64,000 nt of DNA from Phaseolus vulgaris. Lineage: Eukaryota > Streptophyta > Magnoliopsida > Fabales > Fabaceae. Positions 22,341 to 35,937 of the stretch are shown one piece after another. The stretch lies in contig NC_023759.2 of assembly GCF_000499845.2 (NCBI RefSeq), positions 40,777,172 to 40,841,171 on the forward strand. Direction: 5' to 3'. Made by a program: the position numbers and the translations under genes. Every line of letters begins with the position of its first letter. Position 1 is the stretch's first letter. The notes under the pieces are model-generated. The model was not told where the DNA came from. It worked only from the letters and a program-made list of their open reading frames with translations, and ran no database searches.

Positions 22341-23053
22341 TTTCCTTTTTTTTAATAATATTTTTTTCATATAGTGGTAGATAATTATTGTTATTTGAGA
22401 TGTCAGTATAACTGAGATGTCAAATTTCATAATAATATTTAATGTAAGAGTTTTTATAAAAAAAATAATTGAAACTAATTGGTTCTCTTCATCAATATTA
22501 TGGTGACTTGAAAAAAATTATATTTATGTAGTATTCGGTAGCATAGAAATAAGAAAGGCAAGTAGAAACAACCTTTGTTTATTTTTGGTTGAATGAAAAT
22601 AAAGTAAAAACAAAAGGTGAGTACATCAACACTTTTTTGTACTTTATTGCACATCATTTATCATTCTCTTATTTTATTTTTTTTTATTTTTTTGAATGAA
22701 TTACTTTAGCTACCGATTCATAAACTTACACGCACTTTTTTCTTACAAAAATCTCTTATAATAAAATTGGTCTATTTTTTTAAAAAATAATTAAGAGAGG
22801 GCAGTGTAATTTTTTCAAACACTTCAGAAGTATTAACACAAGATAGAAAAAGATCAAACATTTTTATGTAATATATCAGGAAACTTGAGAACTATTTATG
22901 TAATTTAATTCCTTTTCTATTTTTCATTAAAAATTTAATTTTCACTTTATCTTTTATTTACTTCTATTAATTAACTTATTATTTTCACTTATTCCATAGT
23001 CATGTTTTCTAGCAGAACACCATTCATATTTTGGTTATCTTTGCCAATTCTAA

Positions 23054-23099
<46 letters not shown>

Positions 23100-23789
23100 C
23101 AACATTATAGAAACATCAATATATGTATATGTGTAATTGAATGAATTTACTTGTATTAGACAGAGCGATCCACTATAACATTCTCTAATTACAAATATAT
23201 TATTTAACATTTATTTATAATATTCACCATATTATATTTATTATTTTGAAAATTTCAAAATAAATTTTCTTTTTCGTAGGAAATCAAAATACATATATAC
23301 ATAAACATATTTTAAGAAAACAAAAAACATTCCCTTTCTCTTTTTGCATGTATGATTTCTTGGTCGGTCGCTTCCTTTCGCTTTCATGCGGAAGGCCCGT
23401 AGGGTGATATCCTTCCTTTGATGCTTGGCTCTGGACAGGGAAGAACCCGGATAAGACTTCAAAGTGAAAGGGCAGTAAGCGATACAAAACATAATAAAAT
23501 TATTTTCAAAATTCTTGACTTATATTGTAACATATTTTCCTCTCATCCAACACACGATCATCTTGATAAACAAAATGCAAATAAGAAAACATCTTATATT
23601 TAAAAAAAAGCAATGTATGCATACCTAAATTCAATCATATACTCATATGTCATCCATATATTCTAATGGATAGAATTTCAATTCAAAATATTAACATTTA
23701 TCAATTTATCAAAATCAAATGTCAAAATCTCAACCCAATTCACTATCTCTTAAGTCATAACTCAAAAACATTAAAATTCAAACAAAAAA
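22341..23789. other. AT-rich intergenic stretch with (AT)n microsatellite
   Basis: An AT dinucleotide run lies at 23058-23096. A short GC-richer patch at about 23340-23480 has open frames on both strands but no domain. No gene supported. Confidence 0.55.
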
Positions 23790-24335
23790 TTATTGATTTA
23801 CCGACACAAAATTACTGATATAAATGCATTTTATCGACAGATTTAGGATCATTAGTAATTACGAAAACTATTTTTTTTAGTGCAAATCAATATTCGTCAG
23901 TAAACTTACCAACAAACACAAATTTATCGGTAATTGAACGCAAATCAAAATTCATTGATAATATTCGTCGATAAATGAATATTATGCGTCGATAAAATTC
24001 ATCGTAATTTTCACAATATTAATATTTTTATAATAATAATATTAAATAAGATAATAATAACAATAATATTTATAATAATAAAAATAATATTATATTATTA
24101 TATTATAAATAATAATGATATTAGTAATAATAAATAACATTAAAAATGTAAATACAAATTAATACTATTATTAATTACATATTTATGTGCATCGATAATT
24201 ACCAAAAGATCTAAATCGTTGATAAATTTACACAGAAACATATTAGTGAGGTATTTTTGAATGTCGCTTTTGCGTCGATGATTTTCATTTATCGATTCAT
24301 TTTGACCGTTTGTAAAATCATATTTTCATATAGTG
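23790..24335. repeat. Repeat-like block with recurring ATCGATAA motifs
   Basis: Variants of TTTATCGAC or GTCGATAAAT recur near 23831, 23926, 23968, 23990, 24188, 24272 and 24293 in both orientations, and the block ends 'tcatatagtg'. Such subterminal motif clusters and a terminal ...TAGTG fit a CACTA-type non-autonomous element, but the left terminus is not recognisable. Confidence 0.4.
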
Positions 24336-24339
24336 ATCA

Positions 24340-27300
24340 TAAACACTTGAGTCTAATTCTGGAAGACTCTTACAATTAATTCGATTCAAAATAATTGCAC
24401 ATGTGATACTATGTTCACTAAGTTATCACTACAACAAATTTCTATAATAGAAAATAGTCTCATAAGACAAGGTAAATTTATTATGACCTACCATACAGTT
24501 TTTGCACATTGCAGACTAGGTCATAGGAACATCCTTCAACTCTCACCACTTAATATTTGTCTGAATGTGAGTCCAATATTAATAGATGTAGGAATATCTC
24601 TTTAAAATTTCCAAAATTAATACACAACCTAAACATTTCAACATAATATTTCATCCTTGAAAATAAGTATATTCACAATACATTGCATGTTATATCACAA
24701 CCAAATCATCATAAATTTTGATTTACACAAACACATCCAACTCAATTCAAATGCTAATAAATTAAAAGTTCATCATCCATTATATTATAAAAATGTTCAA
24801 ATACAATATATTGGTCAAATATAACAATATAATTAAAGATAAACATTTTAAATTTTATAAACATTTAAAAACATGTTTTTTCAAAGTTTAGGAAACCTCC
24901 TATCACTCAATCAACATTTGGCTCACCCAGTAAATTAAGCACGTGTTGCAATTTGCCAAGCCACCATTCTGCTCACCTACCAACCGACATCATAACGTCC
25001 AATAACCTTTAGCCGTCCAACAACTACACCATTGGAAATTTTTCATAAAAAACCTCTCGCCTACAAACCAAAGCTCTCAAGTTTTCAGTTAAATGAATTT
25101 TGTTCATCAAGAATTGGCTTACCTAACGACCAAATCATTAGGAGTTTTCATTTCAACTACTCTTCTAGCGAATTTGGCTTGCCTAGTGAATTTGGTTTTC
25201 CCAACGGTCAAAGCTCTCATGTTCTTAATTAAATGAATTTTATCTCGCCCAATGACCAATCCACTTGTAACTTGTATTATATAGCTCATCCAACGACCAA
25301 AGTTCTCGGGTTTTTGAGAAAACAAATTTCGTCGAGCGAGCACGTATCTTGTCGAACAAATTTGCATGAAAAATATGTTTTTTTAGAACCTAATAGGTTC
25401 ATTATGATTGAAGCTAGTTTTTCAATTCCATTTCATCCTATCTTTGAATAAGTTGATTAAAAAATATCAACTTGAATCACTTGTCTATGTTCAATATTAT
25501 AACATAAAATTGACAGATGCACACAATATTTCAAAAGCATTCAAAACAAAATAGGGTTTCATTTCAATCAAACTAATATCACAATTTCAAGTGAACTTAT
25601 TCAAATCACAAATCAACCAATATATAATTCAAAATAAATCTGATTTAAATCACAAATAAACAAATACGCCAATTCATGCGAGAATTTTAAAATAATATGA
25701 TCACACCACATTCACATCCAAATCATCTAACCTAAGGTAGTATTAAACATTAAACTAGTATCCCTTACATTTTTAACTTTCTCAACACAAAATCCATCAC
25801 CAACTTCACAAAACTCACAGGAAGCCTAAACATGTACACAGAAAATCCTGATCAATAATTTGAACACACCCCTATGATCCTAACATGCAAAACTTCTCAA
25901 AATTAACTCAAATGAAAAAGGGACTAAGAATAATTTACTCTAAAGAAGATTCTAATCAATAATTTTCATCTAGAATTCCTATGGCAGGTCTTGATCTTCA
26001 AAAAGATGAACACGTTAGTCAAAATCTGAGAGAAAAGTCAGGAAAAAACAAAAAAGAGTTCGAAAGATGATTATTCATTTTAAAATAAAATTTAAATAAC
26101 TAACTCTTACTATTTATAAATTTTACACTTTAATAATAAAATATTCATAATTAATCTGAGTTATATATTTTTATTTTTTTAAAAAGTTTTATGTTCTTAC
26201 AATTTCTAATTCAAACTAAACATTATAATTTGAATATATATTGTCATTCTATAAAAAGATAATTGGAATTTATTGAACTTTTCAAGAAGCGTCAAACTTA
26301 CAAGAAAGTCAATTCGGAAAAACAATTTATTTGAAATCGTTGTCTCTTACTTCTATCCTTCATCTTGTCTCACCATTTAAGACCTTGTAGTTAAAGCATA
26401 AGACGCACTTTTCTCCATCTTATTTCATTTGCAATGTTAAAGTAACATAAGTTTTCAAAAAATACTATAACAAATAATTGTTTATAATTTGCTTACTAAA
26501 AATGTAGAGTTAAGTGTAAATTAATGCAAGTGTTAGGATGTAAAGAATGATTTTTTTTAAAACAAACATATAAATAATGCATTTTTACTTTTTACGAGAT
26601 GATAAATAATTTGAGACAGACTATAGTTAAATAATAATGTATTATTATGATCGAGATATAGACATATTTAGATAGTTTATACAAGTTCTTTTATCAAATT
26701 TTGTTATCTTACATGTATATGAAACAAGTGACAAAGTAATAAAAATCATGAAGTGTCTTTTTTCTTACATGTGTTTTTTGAAAAATGATTCAAGACCCCA
26801 TCATAATGGTTGACAACACTTGGGGAGAGGAAGACAGAAAACATGGAAATTTGTATTATATGAGAAATAAAATTGATAAAAAGGATAAGTATTAGCAATT
26901 AGAGTGTTTGTAATATTGAGTTGTGTGTTAATATTCTTCTTTTTAGTTGAAGGATATAGGGAATGTGATTCAAATTAATGTGATTTATGTCTGTGAAATA
27001 TTGGGTCTACCTAAGCTAGTGAACCATGAAACGCACATTAAACCTAAATTCACGCAACACGTTCAAGACGACCGTAGATAGCTAAGCCTACGCCATTGTC
27101 ATGTGCAGAACTGACACAAACTGAATGTGAAACATTGACAAAACAAAAATCTCAGATTCTTAGTACCAAGGGGGTTCAGATGTTGAAAATGGCTAAGGTG
27201 GTGCCTACACTTTTTGTTAAAAGAGAAATCATGTTTTCACATAACTCATTTTTAAGAATAATATGATTATTAAAAAAAAGAATTTTTGTATTTGTAGAAG

Positions 27301-27790
27301 AAAAGAAAAAATAAAGGATTAAAGTAATAGAAGTGTAAAAATTTATTGGTATAAAAATATATAATAATGAGTTTTGGTAAACATAGAATCGAATTTGCAC
27401 TTGGTCATGGAGCTCAAGAAAGCACAACATTGGATCTGAGATCACGCAAGATCCAAGAAAAAGGAACAACTTTTTACGCATTGAAAAGAAAGTTTAATTA
27501 TATATCACCAAAATGATGATGGCTTAGGATCTCTCTGCACCACCAAATGCCAATAATTTTTAATGTAATGTCTTGATTGCAATCTCTTTTTGATTTTTTT
27601 TTTTCTGTTCCTGGATAGCCCTCGACCCCCTGAAACGAGACCCTATCTGGGTCTAATCTCTGTTTCTTTAAAAAAATATTTTTTAAAAATTAGGTATCAT
27701 ACATGTTATATAAATGTTAACCACCGCCCATTGTTATGCTTGCTTAAGCAGATTATGTTGTCATAGAATATTTTGACATAAGAATCATGA
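24340..27790. other. AT-rich intergenic stretch with diverged repeats
   Basis: No gene seen. CACTACAACAAA at 24427 looks like a CACTA terminus without a partner. Between 25060 and 25370 a degenerate repeat with 'acgaccaaa..ctctcaagtt' and 'aattaaatgaatttt' recurs three times (about 25067, 25206, 25298). Confidence 0.5.
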
Positions 27791-27801
27791 TTTAATTTAT
27801 A

Positions 27802-27935
27802 ATTAAAGATTTTTATGCTAGCTTACACTTTTTAGATGATGTATACAAAAGAGGATCATACTTGTTATTAGGATTAAAGATTTTTATGTTAGCTTACACT
27901 TTTTAGAGGATGTATAAAGAGGAGGATCATACTTG
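27802..27935. repeat. 71-bp tandem duplication
   Basis: The unit beginning ATTAAAGATTTTTATGCTAG at 27802 recurs at 27873, with a few substitutions and a small length change near 'atgtata'. Confidence 0.88.
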
Positions 27936-29340
27936 CAACTGAATATTCTGTATAAAAATTAAAACATTTTTGTACGTATCCGTGTCTTAAGATCGGAATA
28001 TTAAAGAATTTGCGACGATTATGTTTTTAACTGAATTTTTATTGTATCCTAAGTAAAATAGTTTAATAATGAGTCTTAAATAATGAAGGATTATTTATTG
28101 AATAATGAATAGTAGATATATGACTAATCTAAATGATTCATAAGGATCCATTCCAAAGATACTACCTGATCAATTTATAAATATCCATTTTTCAGGAAGT
28201 ACAATTTATATTGTCACATACTCTTAGCTTAACTTTGATACTGTTAAAAAACTTATTATCTTTATACTTCTACTGACTTAATTATCGAAAAGTCTTTTTC
28301 AGGTGGATTTCTCCCATTTAGTGGAGACCAATTGAAAGTTCTTTCATCCTAATCGAAGTTCCTCCGAAATTATTTCGTCAAAACTGTTTCATTTATTATT
28401 TTTTACTAATAAAAAACACTAATAAATATATTAAACTAGCATATCTCTCATATATAATCATTACAAACTTATTTCAACAAAACAAAAAATAAAAAGGAAA
28501 ATAAATTATTTCTCTATAATGACCACTTATGGTACGATGTAACTCTTACCCTCCAAATTAAATGCCATATCAAAATCATATGAATTTATTCAAACAGTTT
28601 AATACATTATTGATTCTCGAATATAAATGATAATACAAATATAGAAATATGAATTCTGTATATATGTAAACTATTGTTTATATACTAACTTCTTTCTCCG
28701 AGTAAGTTCGATTGTATACAATACATATGCGGTTATAAGAAAACGCGGTATGATTTCTTAAAGAATTTAATTTTTTTTTATTTCTGTAAGTATTTTAAAT
28801 ATTTTGGTGGGTTAATTTTTTGTGTCAATTTTTTTAGAAAATAATTCTAAATTAATATAAGGTATAGTTTTTGATACAGGTTGTGTGAGAATGTCCATAA
28901 TATTAGATTCTGTTTTGGGAAGTTATATAAGAGAATTTTTTGTATAAAAGTTTAAGTAAATATCTTTATTTATTATTTTATTATTTGCTAATAAAAAAAA
29001 TTCTCTTATTCGATAGTTTGGCAATGTGAAAAATTCCAATGGCTTGCAAGGGTGCAGGAACACGAATATGGAATTGTTGTCAGAATTAAATGGGTAAATT
29101 GATGGTAAAAGGTTGTGAGATATGAAAATTTAGTGTAAGGGATAATAGGGCTTTTGAGGGTACATAATTGGGATGGTGAAGGCCTATAATTTTGAGAATA
29201 AGAAGTTATAATGTAAGGGAAATGTTTGACAATAGTGCAACTCTTTTCCCCATTTACATGAAGCATTACTATTGTCCCTATATTGTTGTGTCTCTTACTT
29301 GTAAATGGTAAAATAAGAAAATGTAAGATAAGAATAAAAA
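27936..29340. other. AT-rich intergenic stretch
   Basis: No supported gene. The open frame on the minus strand at 29006-29497 owes part of its length to the GA repeat and shows no domain. Confidence 0.5.
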
Positions 29341-29364
29341 GAAGAGTTAAAAGGTAAAGGAGAG

Positions 29365-29545
29365 GGAGAGAGAGAGAGAGAGAGAGTGAGTGGGGTGCCC
29401 TCCAGCGGCGCACATGGGATAGGGTTTGACACCTAGGACTACATAAGGCCAACAAACCCACATGGCCACTTCCGTGGGACCTAACAATTCTTTCCAATGA
29501 ATCTTACCACATGACTCTGTGACATATATTGGTCCCACCCTTATG
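29365..29545. other. GA microsatellite followed by a GC-richer patch between the Aux/IAA genes
   Basis: (GA)n at 29365-29386 is followed by about 150 bases of markedly higher GC, including GTGGGACC (about 29475) and GGTCCCACC (about 29531), half-sites like the TCP palindromes upstream of the first Aux/IAA gene. No coding signal. It may be a conserved distal element or a transposon scrap. Confidence 0.35.
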
Positions 29546-29559
29546 CCTATACCCAATTA

Positions 29560-32100
29560 GACCGAAGTGGGAAAAGGGCAAACTCAACTCAAATCACCTC
29601 CTACACCATTTTTGGTATTCATATTCTTCCATTTTCATCAAACTTCACATGTTTGACCATCACCTCCCATTTTCCTATATTCTAGACTCTACAATTCTGG
29701 ATGTGCCGTTTTAAGGACTTGTCAATTAACTTCTTTTAGTATTCATTCTCACCTTTAAGATTTTTATTTATTATATATATCCTTCATATACCTATTTTTT
29801 TATGCCACTTTCTTGCACATCTTCAAATAATTAAAACAATTTTTTTATAACTTTGTAGTTTTAAATGCTATTTCTTTCTTTCTTTTAAATATCATCTCAC
29901 GGAGTTTGATCTATGAAATGCAAATAAATATCTTTCGATAGTGAGTTTCTATACATATTAATATCTCATGCATGATTTTAAGCCTTCTAAAAAGGAATCG
30001 AGTTTCTTCTGCTCAACCCGAAACATGCATTTTGATGCTTTGAATTTTAAATTTGTTTCTCTATCATGATAAGATAAATTTCGGATTAAAACATTTTTAA
30101 GTTTGTAGAGATTCAATAATGATTACCAAACTATACAAACATTCGAACTCTTAAAAGCAATATACGAAATGCAACGGGAAAAAAGAGAGAAACCTAAAAA
30201 CAGTTCAGACTTTTTGTTTTAATCAAATATTAAAGCTTACATGTTTAGTACAATAAGCCTATGTATAGGTGTGGTGCATAGAGGGATTTTTAAATAAAAT
30301 ATTATAAATTATAAATCATCTATATATATAATTGATTACCATTAATTTAAGAGTATACATACAGTAGCATGTTAGGTTGCACATAATAAAGAAAAGTTTG
30401 TGTAGAAAGATATAAGTTTTGAAATTATGATTATGAAGTTGATAAGCTGGAAGACTGTTGATAAGAAAATGGATTTTCTTTGAAATGATGTCTCTCAACT
30501 TGCGTGAATGAGGATCACAGTCATCCCACAAATTAAAAGCCATTGCGAAAACAAGATTTGGATGTCTGAAACTTAACCTGACTCGAATATCAACCACGAT
30601 GAGAAGGTCTTAACATAATCTTGGACACAATCTTTTCAGTTTCTTTTCTCACTGTCTAGTTTGACAATCCCAGATGTTGAAGGGAGAGGACAATTGGGGC
30701 AACATGAACGTGGCCACCATGTGTGCGTGCAATTCTCAAGTAACGCCTCACGGATCATACCTCAAATCTTTATGTGTATGTACACAGTAACAACAAACAG
30801 TTAAGTGTTCCTGTCAAATAATTGCACACCTTCATTTATATATGCTTTTTTTCACCACAACTTCCACTGTCAACCTCCTTTAGCACATCATCCCAACAAA
30901 AATTTAGTCTGTCTATAAAGTGCGCTCAGTACTTTTATTTGTAATAATTATGTACAGTAAACAACGTATTAAGTGAGCATTACCTACTACAATTAAAAAG
31001 AAAACCACACTCATGTCTTTCATTTTTTTTATATGCTTTATTTTTGTTTCTGTGCCACTGAACAGTATGGTTATCTCATAGGCAACATGCCTGCCTCACA
31101 GAGAACCAAGGGGTTAAGTTTGACAATTACAGAGCTATAGATATTGATGGACAGAAATGAAAGGGTTTAGCTTATATAGTCATGTATACGCACACTGAGC
31201 AAAATGTTGGAAACAAAAAATCTTCTTGTCATCAGAGATCAAGTATCGTCACTTTCAGTAATGTATGTTGATTGAACACGTACGATATGTGTTAATTATA
31301 TATGTATGGCTACTCTGATTGACAGCTCTAGCTAAATAGTGAATAACTTTCTATTACGGTGAAACATTTTTTGAAATTATTAATTACACTGTATGGATTA
31401 ACTGTATAAAAACAATTGATGCAGAAACTAGGGAGTTAGTATATGTCTATTCCTGATTATTAATGGTAAAATATATTAGAAGACCTTTCTCTAACGCATG
31501 CATCCACGTAAGAGTCCACTTGGGAAACGAGTACTTCTTGAGTTTGGAATCTTTTTTATCGATCCTAGGTGGATTATCTATCTAAGACCAATAATAATGG
31601 TGGCTAAACCCAAAGATGAATAGTGGTGTTCACCTCTAACGATGATCTTTGTTTAAGAAAGGGCATCACAGTTCAATGAATGCAATTGAATTTGAATATA
31701 TATCATTACATAAAAGTCGCAAAAGGTACACTTTTGAAAATTTTGCTTTGGACCATAACATGAACAGTTACTGGTGTATGGAATAATCGATCTTGCGTGT
31801 GCATGCAAAGAAGTGTATTATAAAAGTTATAGTTGTGAGATAATAGACATGAGTTGAGAAGGGAAACAGGAATAAAAGTAGAAGAATAATTTAGAATGAA
31901 AAAGGCATGAATGCAGTGAGTGAGTTACCCTTGTGTGTGAAATGACGAAACCCTAGGATGAATAAAGAAATGAAGTGGTGTAAGCAAGCAACATGGGGTG
32001 TCCACTTCCGCTTCTTCCACTCAACAATCATAGGAAGATAACATCACCTTGTCGTCACCAAGGCCAGCATGCACAGAAAAGTCCAGCTCACACATTCCTC
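29560..32100. other. Intergenic stretch upstream of the second Aux/IAA gene
   Basis: AT-rich, no supported coding sequence; the open frame at 30316-30597 shows no domain. From about 31930 rightwards the GC content rises, as expected for a gene promoter. Confidence 0.5.
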
Positions 32101-32108
32101 CACGTGTC
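32101..32108 (+). promoter_or_regulatory. G-box/ABRE-like CACGTGTC
   Basis: CACGTGTC about 255-260 bases upstream of the Aux/IAA start codon. It combines a G-box with an overlapping TGTC, the ARF core half-site. Confidence 0.45.
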
Positions 32109-32148
32109 AGAAACCCATTCCCTCTAAAAAATTTCGATTAAAAAGACA

Positions 32149-32165
32149 GGACGCACCATGCGTCC
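32149..32165 (+). promoter_or_regulatory. Perfect 7-bp inverted repeat GGACGCA-cca-TGCGTCC
   Basis: Two perfect 7-base arms separated by three bases in the proximal promoter, about 200 bases before the Aux/IAA start codon. It may bind a dimeric factor; no specific family is assigned. Confidence 0.4.
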
Positions 32166-32361
32166 TTGTATTAATGCCCACCACGCCCAAACGCTACCCT
32201 CCTTAAACGTCCCCTTGTCCTGCCCCTGCCCCTATACCATAGTACATTAGTACCCCCACCTCCTATCTTTCACTATTATTGCCACATACCAAACAAATAA
32301 CTGAATGCTTAGAGAGAGAAAGAGTGATAAAGTGATAGAGCATATAAGAGACTGAAAACTC

Positions 32362-32764
32362 ATGGAGGTTGGCCTGAAGAAGGAGAACATGGGGTTTGAA
32401 GAAACTGAGCTAAGGCTTGGACTGCCTGGAAACGCTGCCTCAGCCACTGAAGAAGTGCTAAGGAAGAGAGGATTCTCTGAGACTGAAACTCAGGATGACA
32501 CTGCCACAGTGGATTTGATGCTTAATCTTTCATCCAAGGAACCAACCACTGGAGCAGATCCAACTCATAAGCACAACACCTTGCCTAAGGAGAAGACCCT
32601 TCTGCCTGCAGATCCTGCTAAGCCTCCAGCCAAGTAAGTTTTTCATTATCACAGCCAAACAGTTACAAATTTTCCATGCTTTTATTTTATATTTATATAA
32701 CAGAGATTATTTAACTTCTTCTTTCTTTTCTAGCTAGTTGTACCTTTCATGATACAATATATAT

Positions 32765-32802
<38 letters not shown>

Positions 32803-34825
32803 TTAATAAGCTTGTAAAGAAGGCTTATAGTATTTATATACTAATTCATGGTATGGTCTAGGGCTAATAAGCAAGTAATTTTTTATATATGACGCTTGGT
32901 GTGGAAAAGATAGAAACGGTGGGAAGAGATGAGATCGTGGTGGATGGAATAAAGAAATGAAAGAGACTGAAACATAAACTTGTGATAGAGAGAGGGGGTG
33001 AGAGTGATTAAAAAATATGCTTTTGTGAGTTTTGTCCAAAAGATATATTTTTATTTCCTGTATAAATAAATAAAATGCAATGAAAAATAAGACGTTCTCA
33101 ACTCTCGTACAACATAAATATGGAATCACGTACGGGTTCATGCCAAAACCGTGTTCTACTTGTCTAGCCAGTTATGGAGAAAAGTGCAATAATTTACAAT
33201 TATGTCTGAAAGTTTTGATGATATGTAGTACACCAGAAAAAAGTTACACCTTTCTTGTCCTGATCAGCCATAGCATAATTTCTTCTTCTGCCGATTCATT
33301 TACGCAGTGATGTAAAACACTGTATGGGTTATTAAAGGGTAAAACTACACCAGTAAATATAAAGGAAAAGGAGGGTTGGATTATAATATAATAAAACAGA
33401 AACATAAATTTTTACGTGCTTAATTAATCTATTTTTTATGCAAAGTTATATGGCTCCCAGCCTCTCAGTCACCACCAACTCTATTTTTCTAATTTGCTTA
33501 TATACATTAATTAAATCTTCAAAGAAACCTGAAACGCTTCGCTGTAGAATTGACTTATTTAATAACTTGGTTATATAATTAACCTTATTATTATGTGTTG
33601 ATGATGCGTTGTATTGTATTGATCGTAACAAAGTGATGGATTGAAATGAAATGCGTAGGGCACAGGTGGTGGGTTGGCCACCTGTGCGGTCCTTCCGGAA
33701 GAACATGTTAGCTGTACAGAAGAGTGTTGGAGAAGAGAGTGAAAAGAACAGCAGCCCTAATGCAAGCTTTGTGAAAGTTAGCATGGATGGAGCACCTTAT
33801 CTGCGCAAAGTGGACTTGAAGATGTATCAGAGTTACCGCGAGCTCTCTGATTCTTTAGGCAAAATGTTCAGCTCCTTCACCATTGGTAAGTAAACACAAT
33901 CTTTTTTTTATATTTCAAATGGAATGAAATCTTTGCATGCATGTAAATAGTTAGAAGCTTAATTTGGTTGATGATTAGGGTTGTAATGATTACCAATTAA
34001 TGCTGCATGATGTGTGCAATGGCAGGCAATTGTGAATCCCAAGGAATGAAGGATTTCATGAATGAGAGCAAACTGATGGATCTTTTGAACAGCTCTGATT
34101 ATGTCCCAACCTACGAGGACAAGGATGGTGACTGGATGCTTGTCGGTGATGTCCCATGGGAGTAAGTCTTTCACCTCTGCTCTATATCACCTCAAATCAA
34201 TTCACCACCATAATTGAACTTTGTATTATAACTTCAAAGAAGACTCTATTTAGCAAACTAATTTACGTAGAAAATCATATCATTTGTAGGAATTAAAAAG
34301 ATTTTTCCCATAATCTTTTAGCATTTCTCCTCGGCATCAGAAGAAATGCCTCCTTATATAACTGCCAATTTATATTATTTGTATATTATTAATTATATCA
34401 TCATTACTATTATATCACCATTGATGCACCTATTGAATGTGACTTTTGGTGATAATGAAGTCATTTTGGTATAAAATCTTAGACAAAATAATAAATAGTA
34501 TAACATGGATTTTGTTCATGTAAACCAGGATGTTTGTTGAATCATGCAAGCGTTTACGCATTATGAAAGGAAAGGAGGCTATTGGCCTTGGTCTTGGTAA
34601 GTGCCTGGTCTTTAAACTACTATCTTTTCAAGAGAGAGTTTCTGTAAATTACTAATTATTTTAGGTGTATCATTTATAAACCTTGTATTCACTCACGAAA
34701 GTGTTTAACTAATTTATGCATGCAAAGTCTAGAGATCTTATTTCGATACACATTATAAAAAAAGTTGTTTAAATTTTATTATTTCAGCACCAAGAGCCAT
34801 GGCAAAAAGCAAGAACAGGAGCTAG
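32362..34825 (+). CDS. Aux/IAA auxin-response repressor, IAA7/IAA14/IAA16/IAA17 clade
   Basis: Nuclear auxin co-receptor and ARF repressor. Exons are 32362-32633, 33659-33885, 34026-34161, 34529-34596 and 34788-34825; all introns are GT-AG with consistent phase, giving 741 bases (246 residues). Domain I EAR motif LRLGL is at residues 17-21 (TELRLGLPG), with a second LMLNL motif near residue 52. The domain II degron GWPPV is at 96-100. PB1 features are [20 protein letters not shown] and [19 protein letters not shown]. The tail [16 protein letters not shown] is the hallmark of the IAA7/14/17 group and adds a basic, NLS-like end. The five-exon structure and 1.0-kb first intron separate the EAR exon from the degron exon. 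A second ATG at 32389 (MGFEETEL) is possible, but the longer start fits the clade. Intact. In Arabidopsis this clade includes AXR2, SLR and AXR3, where degron mutations block auxin response. Confidence 0.96.
32770..32800. repeat. (GA)n microsatellite in intron 1
   Basis: About 31 bases of uninterrupted GA repeat inside the first intron of the plus-strand Aux/IAA gene, 136 bases after the donor. GAGA repeats can bind BPC/GAGA-binding factors; likely length-polymorphic. Confidence 0.95.
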
Positions 34826-35937
34826 AGTAGTGGCACATTGATGACCTGCTCCATCCTTTGTAATTGTGGTGCCCAAGTTGGGTTAGTAACTAAAGTAAGG
34901 ATAAGCAGCAGCAGACAGGGATGGACATTGCAGGGTGTTGAATTATAGTTAATTTGTGTATGATTATGGTTTGTTATATGATATTTCAAACAAAACAATG
35001 AGATGCATGTCTAATTAAGTACTAATGATGAACAGAAACATAATGACTCTGAATTATGTTGTTGTTAGAGTTGGCTTTCTTATATATCTTTGGTTGTGTT
35101 GTGTGAGTGGTTGCTTAATAATAATTTTAAGATGTGTTTGTCTGTTGTAGTTGTAGCGACATATTATCATGCTTTACATTTAAAATTGTCTTGTAAAGTT
35201 TTCCCTTATCATTATGAGATTCCTTGCTATTAATCATATTTCATATAATAACAAAACTGTATTTATTGCATTTACGTTAGTTTTTGTTTTGATCATCAAG
35301 AGCCGAATAGATAGTACCGGAAATGTTCCCTGAACATAGTGGATGGGAAACAACAACATGTGCGTGTGCATGGAGCATTTATGCATGCCCATTTCAAATA
35401 CCTTCTTTAATTTATTATTATATTCCTTCAAGATATTGCTGTCTAATTTTCCCTATAGAGAGAGAGAGTGTGTTAGTGTGTGTGTGAGTGAGTGTGGTTT
35501 CTTGGTCAAACTTAATTTTATAGATTGACGAGAGGGGGGAAACATCAATATGCGTAAATAATCCCTCGTTTAACTTTTCGTGGCATTTACAAATGAAATT
35601 TAATTTGGTCGTACTTTTTTTGTTGGATGATTTGGTGATGTTTTTTTTTTTTTTTTTGTTTGGTTTAACTCGTGATATTGAATTTCAAATTTAATATTAT
35701 TTTTGTATTTACAATACATTCATAAATCCTTTTATGTATATCCTTAATTGCCAAAATTTTACGGGAAATCCAATATGTCAAGCAAGAAAATTTAGATGAA
35801 TATTTCTCACTAAAATTGATAGAAAATCGTAAAATTATTTATTACATGTCTTAATTATAAGATTAATTTCATTATTGAGTTAAGAAAAATATTCTTGAAC
35901 GTGCATATTTTTTTGAGACATGACTCAATTTTAAAGT
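34826..35937. other. 3' flank of the second Aux/IAA gene
   Basis: Begins with the 3' UTR (TAG at 34823-34825). No canonical AATAAA close to the stop; 'aataataatt' near 35118 is a candidate signal. A GT/GA-rich patch is at 35456-35500. No further gene. Confidence 0.5.

Noticed and set aside
23058..23096. (AT)n runs here and at 14238, 48574 and 58171 considered as replication or matrix-attachment features
   Set aside because: They are ordinary microsatellites; nothing around them supports another role.
29006..29497. 163-codon minus-strand open frame
   Set aside because: Part of it translates the GA microsatellite into a Ser-Leu run, the rest has no domain, and no splice-consistent partner was seen.
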